This document shows positions 1 to 6,105 of a stretch of DNA of 6,105 nt, in pieces. Every line of letters begins with the position of its first letter. Position 1 is the first letter of the stretch. A model generated the notes under the pieces. It did not search any database, was not told the DNA's origin, and was given only the letters and a program-made list of their open reading frames with translations. The stretch lies in assembly GCA_031259505.1 (NCBI GenBank), contig JAIRLL010000153.1, positions 1 to 6,105 on the forward strand. The letters run 5' to 3'. This DNA is from Tannerella sp. Its GTDB lineage: Bacteria > Bacteroidota > Bacteroidia > Bacteroidales > Tannerellaceae. Made by a program: the position numbers and the translations under genes.

Positions 1-1469
1 TGAAAATAATCGCCCGCCGCAACGGAAAAAATATTTGAGGCGTTCAACCGGTAGGCCATATACAGTCGCGGCGCTACGTTGAATTTCCTCATCCGTACCG
101 AATACTCGCCGCGCAGACCTGCGCTGGCAGTGAAATTCTCGGACAGGAAAAACTTCGTGTCGCTGTACACGCCTGCGAGATTATTTTGCAGGCTTTGCCG
201 GTAATCATAATTGCTTGTGGCATAGGTTTCGCTCGAGGGATTGAACATAAATTCCATCCCCGTGCGGTTGACGATTCTGAGCGAGCGGTACTGCAGAGTG
301 ATTTTGTTGTGATTCCAGATGTTTTGCGCAGATGCCTGGCTGTTTGCGTGCAATTTTTCCGTGTTCGAACGTGTGTCGACAATCATATTTGCGGCCGCCG
401 ACAGTGAAAACCGTTCGTCGAATGTGTGGTAGAAATTCGTTTGCGCATACAGATAAGATTGCGTCAGGCTGTTTTCCAGATCCATGCCGTCCACGTCTTT
501 ATATGCATACACGCCATTCGCGTAACTGCCGTTGAACTGGGCTGTCATTTTGGTGTCGGGCGAAAAATTCTTTGTCATGAAAATGTCCGAACGCACCGAG
601 TGATATGGTTTTCTGCAGTCATACAGGGAGTTGGTAATTTTTTCGGTCAGAAAAAGATTACTGTAGTCGACGCTTGCACGCCAGGCGTACGAAGGCTTTT
701 GCTCAATATGCGTCAAACCCGAATACACCGACGAAACGGCAATGTCGGTCTTTGCCGTCATCTGTTCGCGCTCTTTGGTGTTGAGATTGACAATCCCCGA
801 CAGGGCCTGCCCGAATTCTGCGTTGAATCCGCCTGACTGCAAGACTGTTCCGGAAAACAGATCGGGCGTAAAACGGCTCCGTGCGCCGACATTTTCCGCC
901 GGCGCGCTGTACGGATTCGCCACAATCAGGTCGTTGATGTAAATCTGTGATTCGTCGGGACTTCCACCCTGAATAATCAGCCGTCCGTCGTGGTCGTCGG
1001 TCTGCACGCCGGGCAGGACGCGCATGTTTCCGATAATGTCGGCCATCGCTGCCGGATTGGTTACGATATCAAACGTGGACATTTGTACCGTTTGCGCCGA
1101 ATAGTCGCTGAAACGTCCGTTGCGCGCGGCCAAAACCGTCACGGAACTTAAACTGTACACGCTGTCGAGCAATACGACTTTCATCGTCTGCAAACCCTTG
1201 CCCACAATCATGCTTTTTGTTTTATATCCGAATGACTGAAAACGTATACGGCTGGTTATAAGCGTGTCGGGGAAGGTCAGCGAAAAAATTCCGTCGTTGT
1301 CCGAAAAGGTTCTTATAAAACCGTTATTGAAATCGACCAGCACGTTGGGCAATACCCGGTCGTTCGTATCCACAATCCGGCCGGTCAGTTTTGTTTGTGC
1401 CTGCACGCCGATTCCTGCGTAAGCAAAATACAGTAAAATCACAGACATATAACATATTATCCTTTTCAT
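1..1469 (-). CDS. TonB-dependent outer-membrane receptor, N-terminal part (truncated by window edge)
   Basis: The reading frame is open from the ATG at 1469 to the left edge, giving 489 residues without a stop; the C-terminal part of the barrel lies outside. Residues 1-24 form a signal peptide (MKRIICY, hydrophobic core, probable cleavage after VQA). Residues about 27-101 look like a carboxypeptidase-like regulatory (beta-sandwich) domain, seen in LTGRIVDTNDRVLPNV and the DNDGIFSL segment. Residues about 125-232 are the plug: RVLPGVQ, IIQGGSPDESQIYIND, and SGGFNAEFGQALSGIVNLNT. The rest alternates as beta-barrel strands, ending in PRLYMAYRLNASNIFSVAAG. The family imports siderophores, vitamins, glycans or other large substrates across the outer membrane using TonB energy. 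The plug end lacks the SusC-type signature, and no SusD gene is visible, so a glycan utilisation role is not supported. Start chosen because it gives the signal peptide. No Shine-Dalgarno is seen. It lies 46 bases after the winged-helix gene, probably in its operon. Substrate unknown. Confidence 0.93.
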   Translation of the reverse strand, partial: MKRIICYMSVILLYFAYAGIGVQAQTKLTGRIVDTNDRVLPNVLVDFNNGFIRTFSDNDGIFSLTFPDTLITSRIRFQSFGYKTKSMIVGKGLQTMKVVLLDSVYSLSSVTVLAARNGRFSDYSAQTVQMSTFDIVTNPAAMADIIGNMRVLPGVQTDDHDGRLIIQGGSPDESQIYINDLIVANPYSAPAENVGARSRFTPDLFSGTVLQSGGFNAEFGQALSGIVNLNTKEREQMTAKTDIAVSSVYSGLTHIEQKPSYAWRASVDYSNLFLTEKITNSLYDCRKPYHSVRSDIFMTKNFSPDTKMTAQFNGSYANGVYAYKDVDGMDLENSLTQSYLYAQTNFYHTFDERFSLSAAANMIVDTRSNTEKLHANSQASAQNIWNHNKITLQYRSLRIVNRTGMEFMFNPSSETYATSNYDYRQSLQNNLAGVYSDTKFFLSENFTASAGLRGEYSVRMRKFNVAPRLYMAYRLNASNIFSVAAGDYF

Positions 1470-1515
1470 TACATCGCAAATCAGTTTATATCATAAACCA
1501 TACAGGCAAAAAAAA

Positions 1516-1800
1516 TTACTTTTTAATGTATGATTTCAAGTTATTTACATACATATCGAAGGCATTCACACCTTTGGGCGTGATTCTACAAACGGTTCTC
1601 GGCATTTTACCCTGAAAAGTCTTTTCCACCGTGATGTATCCGGCTTCGTTCAACTTGTCAATCTGCACGCTCAGGTTACCTGCCGTAGCGTCCGTTTCCG
1701 TTCTGAGGTAAACGAAGTCGGCTTCTTCCACGCTAATAAGCAAAGACATGACAGCCAGTCTCAACTGCGAATGCAATAACGGGTCAAGCGCTTCAAACAT
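1516..1800 (-). CDS. Small winged-helix transcriptional regulator
   Basis: A 94-residue protein that is essentially one winged-helix domain of the MarR-like HTH_34 type. Helix 1 is around residues 10-23 (HSQLRLAVMSLLIS), helix 2 about 26-34, the recognition helix about 40-53 (GNLSVQIDKLNEAGY), and the beta wing about 55-75 (ITVEKTFQGK, then CRITPKG). A C-terminal helix (76-92) may serve dimerisation. There is no ligand-binding or receiver domain, so any signal must come by another route. The ATG overlaps the end of the upstream membrane-protein gene by 8 bases (the ATG lies inside the last codons before TGA), which suggests translational coupling. It likely binds DNA as a dimer and regulates its own operon, possibly including the downstream TonB-dependent receptor; that target is inferred. 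Family assignment is secure; the physiological role is unknown. Confidence 0.9.
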   Translation of the reverse strand: MFEALDPLLHSQLRLAVMSLLISVEEADFVYLRTETDATAGNLSVQIDKLNEAGYITVEKTFQGKMPRTVCRITPKGVNAFDMYVNNLKSYIKK

Positions 1801-2443
1801 AATTTTTCTTCTGCTTACGGTTAATTATATGTCCGGGTATGACAAATCCGACAATCATGCATACGGCCAAAATCAATTGTTGTGTCCCTTGATACAACGT
1901 TCCGACAAAATGTCCGTCCACATTTTTCCATTGTATAGGGAGCATGCAAAGAATCGCTCCTGTCCAGCACATAATAGCAACCCATTTCATTTGCCTTGCA
2001 CGGCAAACGAACGCTGTGACAAATTCGCTCAATCCCAGCATAACCAGGATAACCGGCGTGATCAGAAACGCGGCATTCCAGTTTTGCGTCAGATTGTTGA
2101 AGATCGTTATCAGCCCCCAAAAGACAAATATGCTGATGCCGTGTCCCAGCCATGTGGCATTAATGATCCTGTCGATATGCGTCTTGACGATAACCGTCCG
2201 ATCGATACGCCTTCTAATGAAATACGACACGATCATTCCCGGAAACATCAGCAGCCAGACGAGATAGGCGTCGACTCTGTTTGTCAGCGTGTGCAACAGA
2301 ATAAAATTGCCGATGGCCGTTGCCGCCACCAGATAGCCCCAGAAAATCATCACATTCATGTTATGATTAAAATTGTTACGCGCACGGTGAATCATCTCTG
2401 TGATGACTTCCATACTTTCCTGTTCTGTAAAGTTTTTTCCCAT
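1793..2443 (-). CDS. Six-helix integral membrane protein, function unknown
   Basis: A 216-residue protein with a short charged N-terminus (MGKNFTEQESMEVITEMIHR) and about six hydrophobic segments, near residues 31-51, 59-76, 95-116, 125-145, 153-172 and 187-206, ending in a basic tail (NRKQKKNYV). It should sit in the inner membrane. The basic RRR cluster near 77-79 after the second helix and the basic C-terminus would be cytoplasmic by the positive-inside rule. No catalytic motif or transporter signature is recognised. Its stop codon overlaps the start of the winged-helix gene, so the two are very likely made together; pairing of a small DNA-binding protein with a membrane protein is a common arrangement for membrane-linked regulation, but a direct interaction is only inferred. 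It is first in the operon, 31 bases downstream of a good Bacteroidota promoter. The start gives a compact cytoplasmic lead-in and matches the promoter position. Confidence 0.87.
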   Translation of the reverse strand: MGKNFTEQESMEVITEMIHRARNNFNHNMNVMIFWGYLVAATAIGNFILLHTLTNRVDAYLVWLLMFPGMIVSYFIRRRIDRTVIVKTHIDRIINATWLGHGISIFVFWGLITIFNNLTQNWNAAFLITPVILVMLGLSEFVTAFVCRARQMKWVAIMCWTGAILCMLPIQWKNVDGHFVGTLYQGTQQLILAVCMIVGFVIPGHIINRKQKKNYV

Positions 2444-2473
2444 TTCAAAATTGTTTATTCGTTAAATATGCCG

Positions 2474-2505
2474 CAAAGGTAAACAGGTTTATTTCGTAAA
2501 CCAAA
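2474..2505 (-). promoter_or_regulatory. Bacteroidota-type promoter of the membrane protein / regulator / receptor operon
   Basis: Read on the minus strand, TACCTTTG at 2481-2474 is an exact match to the Bacteroidota -7 consensus TAnnTTTG. A TTTG -33 element lies at 2505-2502, with a 20-base spacer, in the usual range. Transcription should start near 2468, leaving an AT-rich leader of about 25 bases before the ATG at 2443. No other exact -7 match was found close upstream of the winged-helix or receptor genes, which supports a single transcript. Confidence 0.75.
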
Positions 2506-2622
2506 TCATTTTGTTTTATTTATTGTTTATTGCTTTTTGATAACACCGGATTGATTTTTCTTTTGAAGATTTACCGCTGCAGAATTATTTTTTTTGATAA
2601 AAGCGTATCATTACACAGAAAA

Positions 2623-2701
2623 AGTATTAACTTTGTCGAAACTTTTGAGAGCAGTAACTGAATGTTTAACTTATTAATTTAAAAACGAGAGTATTAACTT
2701 T
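2623..2701 (+). repeat. 12-base direct repeat in the rpsA leader region
   Basis: AGTATTAACTTT occurs at 2623-2634 and again at 2690-2701, 67 bases apart. The first copy contains the -7 promoter element; the second ends one base before the rpsA ATG, where the following base is A rather than G, so it is no longer a promoter match. It may be chance in AT-rich DNA, an old small duplication, or a bound site in the leader. Confidence 0.6.
2628..2635 (+). promoter_or_regulatory. -7 element of the rpsA promoter
   Basis: TAACTTTG is an exact match to TAnnTTTG, 68 bases before the rpsA start. No TTTG or TTG is found at the expected -33 position (around 2604-2607); the nearest TTTG (2593-2596) is 31 bases away, which is too far. 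The expected start of transcription is near 2641, giving a leader of about 60 bases that is AT-rich and has no Shine-Dalgarno sequence. An unstructured A/U-rich leader would suit binding by S1 itself, but autoregulation is not shown here. Confidence 0.62.
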
Positions 2702-2702
2702 A

Positions 2703-4772
2703 ATGGAAAATTTTAAAAACGTTGTTCCGGTTGAAGAGTTCAATTGGGACTCCTACGAGAAAGGAGAAATTTATGATGAACAAAACAAGGGAGAACTTGT
2801 AAAAACTTACGACGAAACCTTGAGCACGATGAAGGACAAGGAAGTCGTGACAGGAAAAGTAACGGCTTTGAACAAGCGCGAGGTAGTAGTCAATATCGGA
2901 TTCAAGTCCGATGGCGTTGTCCCAATGTCAGAGTTCAGATACAATCCCGATTTGAAAGTCGGTGACGAAGTAGAAGTTTATATTGAAAATCAAGAGGACA
3001 GAAAAGGCCAGTTGATTCTTTCACATAGAAAGGCGCGCGCAGCCCGCTCATGGGATCGCGTAAACGAAGCGCTTAAAAACAACGAGGTTATCAAGGGATT
3101 TGTGAAATGCCGCACAAAAGGCGGCATGATTGTCGACATCTTCGGTATTGAGGCGTTCCTGCCCGGCTCGCAGATTGACGTAAAGCCAATCCGCGACTAC
3201 GACATGTTTGTCGGTAAGACCATGGAATTTAAGATTGTAAAGATCAATCAGGACTTCAAGAACGTGGTCGTATCGCATAAAGCATTGATTGAAGCCGAAC
3301 TCGAACAGCAAAAGAAAGAAATCATCTCAAGACTGGAAAAAGGCCAGGTACTGGAAGGAACGGTCAAGAATATCACTTCGTATGGCGTATTCATCGATTT
3401 GGGTGGCGTGGACGGACTGATTCATATCACCGACCTTTCGTGGGGACGTGTTTCGCGTCCCGAAGAAGTGGTCACTCTCGACGAGAAGGTCAATGTGGTA
3501 ATACTCGACTTCGACGACGAAAAGAAACGTATCGCGCTCGGATTAAAACAATTAACGCCGCATCCGTGGGATGCTTTGGATTCGAACCTGGCCGTAGGAA
3601 ACAAGGTGAAGGGTAAAGTGGTCGTTATGGCTGATTATGGTGCATTTATCGAAATCGAATCCGGAGTGGAAGGATTGATTCACGTATCCGAAATGAGTTG
3701 GACACAGCACCTCCGCAGTGCGCAGGACTTTATGAAAGTGGGCGACGAAGTGGAAGCCGTTATCCTGACATTAGACCGCGACGAACGGAAAATGTCGCTG
3801 GGCATCAAGCAACTGAAAGAAGACCCGTGGATAAGTATCGAAGAAAAATTCCCCGTCGGCTCGAAGCATACGGCCAAAGTACGCAACTTCACCAACTTCG
3901 GCGTATTTGTTGAAATAGAGGAGGGCGTGGACGGACTGATTCATATTTCCGACCTGTCGTGGACGAAGAAAATCAAGCACCCGAGCGAATTTACGCATAT
4001 CGGCGCCGAAATCGAAGTACAGGTACTGGAAATAGACAAGGAAAACCGTCGCCTGAGCCTGGGACACAAACAACTGGAAGAAAATCCGTGGGATGTGTTC
4101 GAGACGCTCTTTACGGTAGGCTCCGTGCATGAAGGTATCATCCTCGATATGATGGACAAAGGCGCCGTCGTTTCGCTGCCTTACGGCGTGGAAGGTTTTG
4201 CGACACCCAAACACCTGGTAAAGAAAGACGGTAAAAGCGCCGGCATCGACGAGAAACTGCCGTTCAAGGTAATCGAATTTAACAAGGAATCCAAACGCAT
4301 CATCCTTTCGCACAGCCGTGTCTTCGAAGACGAACAGAAAGCGGCAAAGAAAGAGGCCGAAAAGAAATCGTCCAAATCGTCGAGAAAAGAAGCCGTTGAA
4401 AATATAACAGCAACACTTGAAAAAACGACTTTGGGCGACATCGAAGAACTGGCCGCACTGAAAGAAAAAATGACGGAAGAGAAAAAGCCAAGAGCTAAAA
4501 AGGCTCGCACTCCGAAAGAGAAAAAGCCTGTGACAGACGCTGTAGCAGAAGCGCCAGCCGTCAATGAGGTAGAAGGGGCAGAAGTGGCAGAAACGGAGAA
4601 AACACCGAAAGAGGAAATCACGGTGACGGAAACGCCCTCCACAGAGCCGCCTGTAACCGAAACAGCCGAAGCGGAGGAATCTCCTGCGACAGAAACACCA
4701 CCTGTAAGCGAAGCGGAGGAAACGCCAAAAGAAGAAAATGTTTTGCAAACGGAAGAAGAAACAAAAGAATAA
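2703..4772 (+). CDS. rpsA: 30S ribosomal protein S1 with an extended C-terminal tail
   Basis: A 689-residue S1 protein, which binds mRNA on the 30S subunit and helps it enter the ribosome. Six S1 (OB-fold) domains are visible at about residues 45-110, 126-193, 213-282, 298-369, 385-456 and 472-539. Domains 3-5 are the most canonical, for example GTVKNITSYGVFIDLGGVDG and GLIHISDLSW; domains 1, 2 and 6 are more divergent, as expected for the ribosome-docking and terminal domains. The N-terminus (MENFKNVVPVEEFNWDSYEK) is typical of Bacteroidales S1 and fixes the start. Residues 540-590 (Lys/Glu-rich, then TTLGDIEELAALKEKM) look like the usual end of the protein in this order. Beyond that, residues 591-609 are basic and 611-689 strongly acidic and rich in Thr, Pro and Ala. 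It appears to be transcribed alone, with its own promoter and terminator. No Shine-Dalgarno precedes the ATG. Confidence 0.98.
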   Translation: MENFKNVVPVEEFNWDSYEKGEIYDEQNKGELVKTYDETLSTMKDKEVVTGKVTALNKREVVVNIGFKSDGVVPMSEFRYNPDLKVGDEVEVYIENQEDRKGQLILSHRKARAARSWDRVNEALKNNEVIKGFVKCRTKGGMIVDIFGIEAFLPGSQIDVKPIRDYDMFVGKTMEFKIVKINQDFKNVVVSHKALIEAELEQQKKEIISRLEKGQVLEGTVKNITSYGVFIDLGGVDGLIHITDLSWGRVSRPEEVVTLDEKVNVVILDFDDEKKRIALGLKQLTPHPWDALDSNLAVGNKVKGKVVVMADYGAFIEIESGVEGLIHVSEMSWTQHLRSAQDFMKVGDEVEAVILTLDRDERKMSLGIKQLKEDPWISIEEKFPVGSKHTAKVRNFTNFGVFVEIEEGVDGLIHISDLSWTKKIKHPSEFTHIGAEIEVQVLEIDKENRRLSLGHKQLEENPWDVFETLFTVGSVHEGIILDMMDKGAVVSLPYGVEGFATPKHLVKKDGKSAGIDEKLPFKVIEFNKESKRIILSHSRVFEDEQKAAKKEAEKKSSKSSRKEAVENITATLEKTTLGDIEELAALKEKMTEEKKPRAKKARTPKEKKPVTDAVAEAPAVNEVEGAEVAETEKTPKEEITVTETPSTEPPVTETAEAEESPATETPPVSEAEETPKEENVLQTEEETKE

Positions 4773-4809
4773 AAGCACATTTTTCTTTTTCGTATTTTGA
4801 TTATCATTT

Positions 4810-4850
4810 GAAAAGCGGGCCGGTGTGATTACCTGTCCCGCTTTTCTTAT
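4810..4850 (+). terminator. Intrinsic terminator of rpsA
   Basis: A perfect 10-base-pair stem, GAAAAGCGGG at 4810-4819 with CCCGCTTTTC at 4837-4846, encloses a 17-base loop that can add a small inner GGT/ACC pairing. The descending arm ends in a T-rich stretch (CTTTTCTTAT). It lies 38 bases after the rpsA stop codon. Confidence 0.8.
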
Positions 4851-4904
4851 ACCCGGAACCCCGGTCTGACGCAAATTTACACTGTCGCAATCGGCCTAAA
4901 CCGA

Positions 4905-4940
4905 AAGCAGGAAGAAAACGGTTTCATTTTCCTCCTGCTT
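4905..4940. terminator. Near-perfect hairpin, possible terminator for a convergent transcript
   Basis: AAGCAGGAAGAAAA (4905-4918) pairs with TTTTCCTCCTGCTT (4927-4940) over 14 positions with one mismatch, around an 8-base loop. Neither strand has a long T-run after the stem, so terminator activity is uncertain. Because rpsA already has its own terminator 55 bases upstream, this one could instead end a leftward transcript from the short ORFs on its right. Confidence 0.4.
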
Positions 4941-5068
4941 GTTTCGTGTGCATGCATCTTCTACTCGCCTTGCAAATCCGGGCGCTGTCCTTTGAATCTG
5001 GCTTCGAAACGGACGGCATCCGGCTGTTTCCGGACAACTCTGTACGATGGGCACCGGCTGCTCTTTCA

Positions 5069-5305
5069 TTATTCATTCTGTTTTTTTGATTCCTGCAGTT
5101 CCTGCATTGCGCTGCCGGCGTCCCGGATGCTATCCGTCCACTGGTCGGATGCCCAGTCGGCGGCGGTCATTCCCGGAAAAGGAGGCGCCGGTAGCGGATC
5201 GAACTCATAGTTGGTACATGTTTGTCCCGTGCTTACGACCACGGCGGTTTTGACGGCGATCGGCGAAAACACTCCTCTGCGCAAAGATTCATGAGTTCCG
5301 TCCAT
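5069..5305 (-). CDS. Possible small hypothetical protein, 78 residues
   Basis: ATG at 5305 opens a 78-residue frame. The second half reads like a real soluble protein: a proline-rich segment (FDPLPAPPFPGM), then TAADWASDQWTDSIRDAG, then a Gln/Glu/Lys-rich helix (AMQELQESKKQNE). Codon use with many G/C third positions resembles the receptor gene. Against it: no family is recognised, no TAnnTTTG promoter is seen upstream, the purine-rich GGGAGA sits directly against the ATG, too close to act as a ribosome binding site, and the frame is closed by a TGA four codons upstream of the ATG, while other frames there also look partly coding. It could be the last part of a frameshifted gene, or chance. 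A hairpin at 4905-4940 lies about 130 bases beyond its stop and might end its transcript. Confidence 0.3.
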   Translation of the reverse strand: MDGTHESLRRGVFSPIAVKTAVVVSTGQTCTNYEFDPLPAPPFPGMTAADWASDQWTDSIRDAGSAMQELQESKKQNE

Positions 5306-5562
5306 TCTCCCGCATCAATATTTTTGCGAACGTATCCAACAATTGCTGGAATTGCAGGGTTTGGGATTTCAGTTTCTTGATTTTTCCTCGCGCTCCGGAC
5401 TTCTTTCGGGCGCCTTGTATATAGCGTCCTGCAGGTGTTCGCACTTATTCATTCATTCACAGGTAAAAAAAAGTAAAAACAAAAGCCGTGCCCAACAGCG
5501 GGAGAAGCGGAATAACCGACTGGTAAACAAAGAAAGAATAACATGAACAGACAAAGCAATGC

Positions 5563-5593
5563 CTAAAAAAACATAATAGCGTTATTTTTTTAG
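5563..5593. other. A/T-rich inverted repeat upstream of the plus-strand promoter
   Basis: CTAAAAAAA (5563-5571) and TTTTTTTAG (5585-5593) pair, with a further TAA/TTA pairing across a two-base CA bulge and a loop of TAGCG. The A7 and T7 arms resemble a weak bidirectional terminator, but the stem has almost no G:C pairs. It lies 10 bases before the promoter TTTG, so it may insulate that promoter or be an AT-rich upstream element. Confidence 0.35.
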
Positions 5594-5603
5594 CGAAAAT
5601 ATT

Positions 5604-5632
5604 TTTGCGTTCGAAAAAGAGTTGTACATTTG
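5604..5632 (+). promoter_or_regulatory. Bacteroidota-type promoter without an obvious gene
   Basis: TACATTTG at 5625-5632 matches TAnnTTTG exactly, and TTTG at 5604-5607 serves as a -33 element with a 17-base spacer, at the short end of the usual range. The region just upstream is AT-rich. The expected start is near 5638. What follows is a short transcript unit ending in a hairpin at 5708-5741, not a recognisable protein gene. Confidence 0.55.
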
Positions 5633-5637
5633 CCGCC

Positions 5638-6105
<468 letters not shown>

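Larger units (their letters stand above)
4851..5597. other. Stretch without a convincing gene
   Basis: After the terminator hairpins this stretch holds only short ORFs on both strands, none recognisable. On the minus strand several short frames follow or overlap each other: ATG at 5452 (27 residues, MNKCEHLQDAIYKAPERS...), GTG at 5444 (51 residues, helical and Lys/Gln-rich), ATG at 5305 (78 residues, listed separately), and ATG at 5069 (57 residues, its ATG overlapping the previous stop as TAATG). Small repeats include ATTC three times (5447-5458), a 10-base repeat TTATTCATTC (5069-5078 and 5445-5454), and AATATTTTTGCG at 5317-5328, repeated at 5598-5609. No tRNA, rRNA, insertion sequence or CRISPR pattern was seen. 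It may be a decayed gene or true intergenic DNA. Confidence 0.6.

Noticed and set aside
426..836. Plus-strand frame (136 codons) opposite the receptor gene
   Set aside because: The opposite strand encodes a clear receptor plug and barrel throughout.
1748..2482. Plus-strand frame (244 codons) opposite the membrane protein
   Set aside because: The minus-strand protein has clear transmembrane segments, a promoter and coupled neighbours; the plus-strand product is His/Asn/Asp-rich with no recognisable fold.
4181..4807. Minus-strand frame (208 codons), Ser/Val/Phe-rich, opposite rpsA
   Set aside because: It is also a mirror of the GAA/ACA-rich tail of rpsA; the apparent repeats come from the tail repeats.
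3771..4874. Long minus-strand open frame (367 codons) opposite the 3' half of rpsA
   Set aside because: It is antisense to a secure gene; its Phe/Arg-rich, low-complexity composition is what the complement of Glu/Lys-rich rpsA codons gives. No domain is recognisable.
4872..4879. TAAATTTG on the minus strand, an exact TAnnTTTG match
   Set aside because: It has no -33 element and would read straight back into the rpsA terminator and antisense strand; likely chance in AT-rich DNA.
5319..5326. TATTTTTG on the plus strand, matching the -7 consensus
   Set aside because: It has no -33 element, lies inside the doubtful ORF cluster, and no gene follows.
5343..5546. Plus-strand frame of 67 codons with a basic end (KKSKNKSRAQQREKRNN)
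   Set aside because: It starts at TTG, has no promoter or ribosome site at a sensible distance, and no recognisable family; the basic end comes from A-rich DNA.

Overview
The window looks like a chromosomal segment from a member of Bacteroidota, most likely order Bacteroidales. Three things point that way: a Bacteroidales-type ribosomal protein S1 with six S1 domains, a TonB-dependent receptor that starts with a carboxypeptidase-like regulatory domain, and several matches to the Bacteroidota -7 promoter element TAnnTTTG. Clear Shine-Dalgarno sequences are absent before the main genes, which is also usual in this phylum. Genus cannot be assigned from the sequence alone.

Left part (1-2443, minus strand): three genes run leftward, probably as one operon. 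In transcription order they are a six-helix inner-membrane protein of unknown function (2443-1793), a small winged-helix DNA-binding protein (1800-1516, overlapping the previous gene by 8 bases), and the first 489 residues of a TonB-dependent outer-membrane receptor (1469 to beyond position 1). A good promoter for the operon lies at 2474-2505. The plausible reading is a membrane protein and a regulator controlling or accompanying an outer-membrane uptake receptor; the substrate cannot be named.

Middle (2444-4850): a 259-base divergent intergenic region carries promoters for both directions, followed by rpsA (2703-4772) and an intrinsic terminator. rpsA carries an extra C-terminal tail of about 100 residues, first basic and then strongly acidic, which appears longer than in typical relatives.

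Right part (4851-6105): about 1.25 kb without a convincing gene. It holds a second hairpin, a cluster of short overlapping minus-strand ORFs of doubtful status, a good plus-strand promoter (5604-5632), a hairpin with a T-run about 110 bases downstream (candidate small RNA), a perfect (GA)19 dinucleotide repeat directly after it, and a second terminator-like hairpin at 5980-6013. This is the least explained part and the best place to look for something new, but nothing in it proves a new system.
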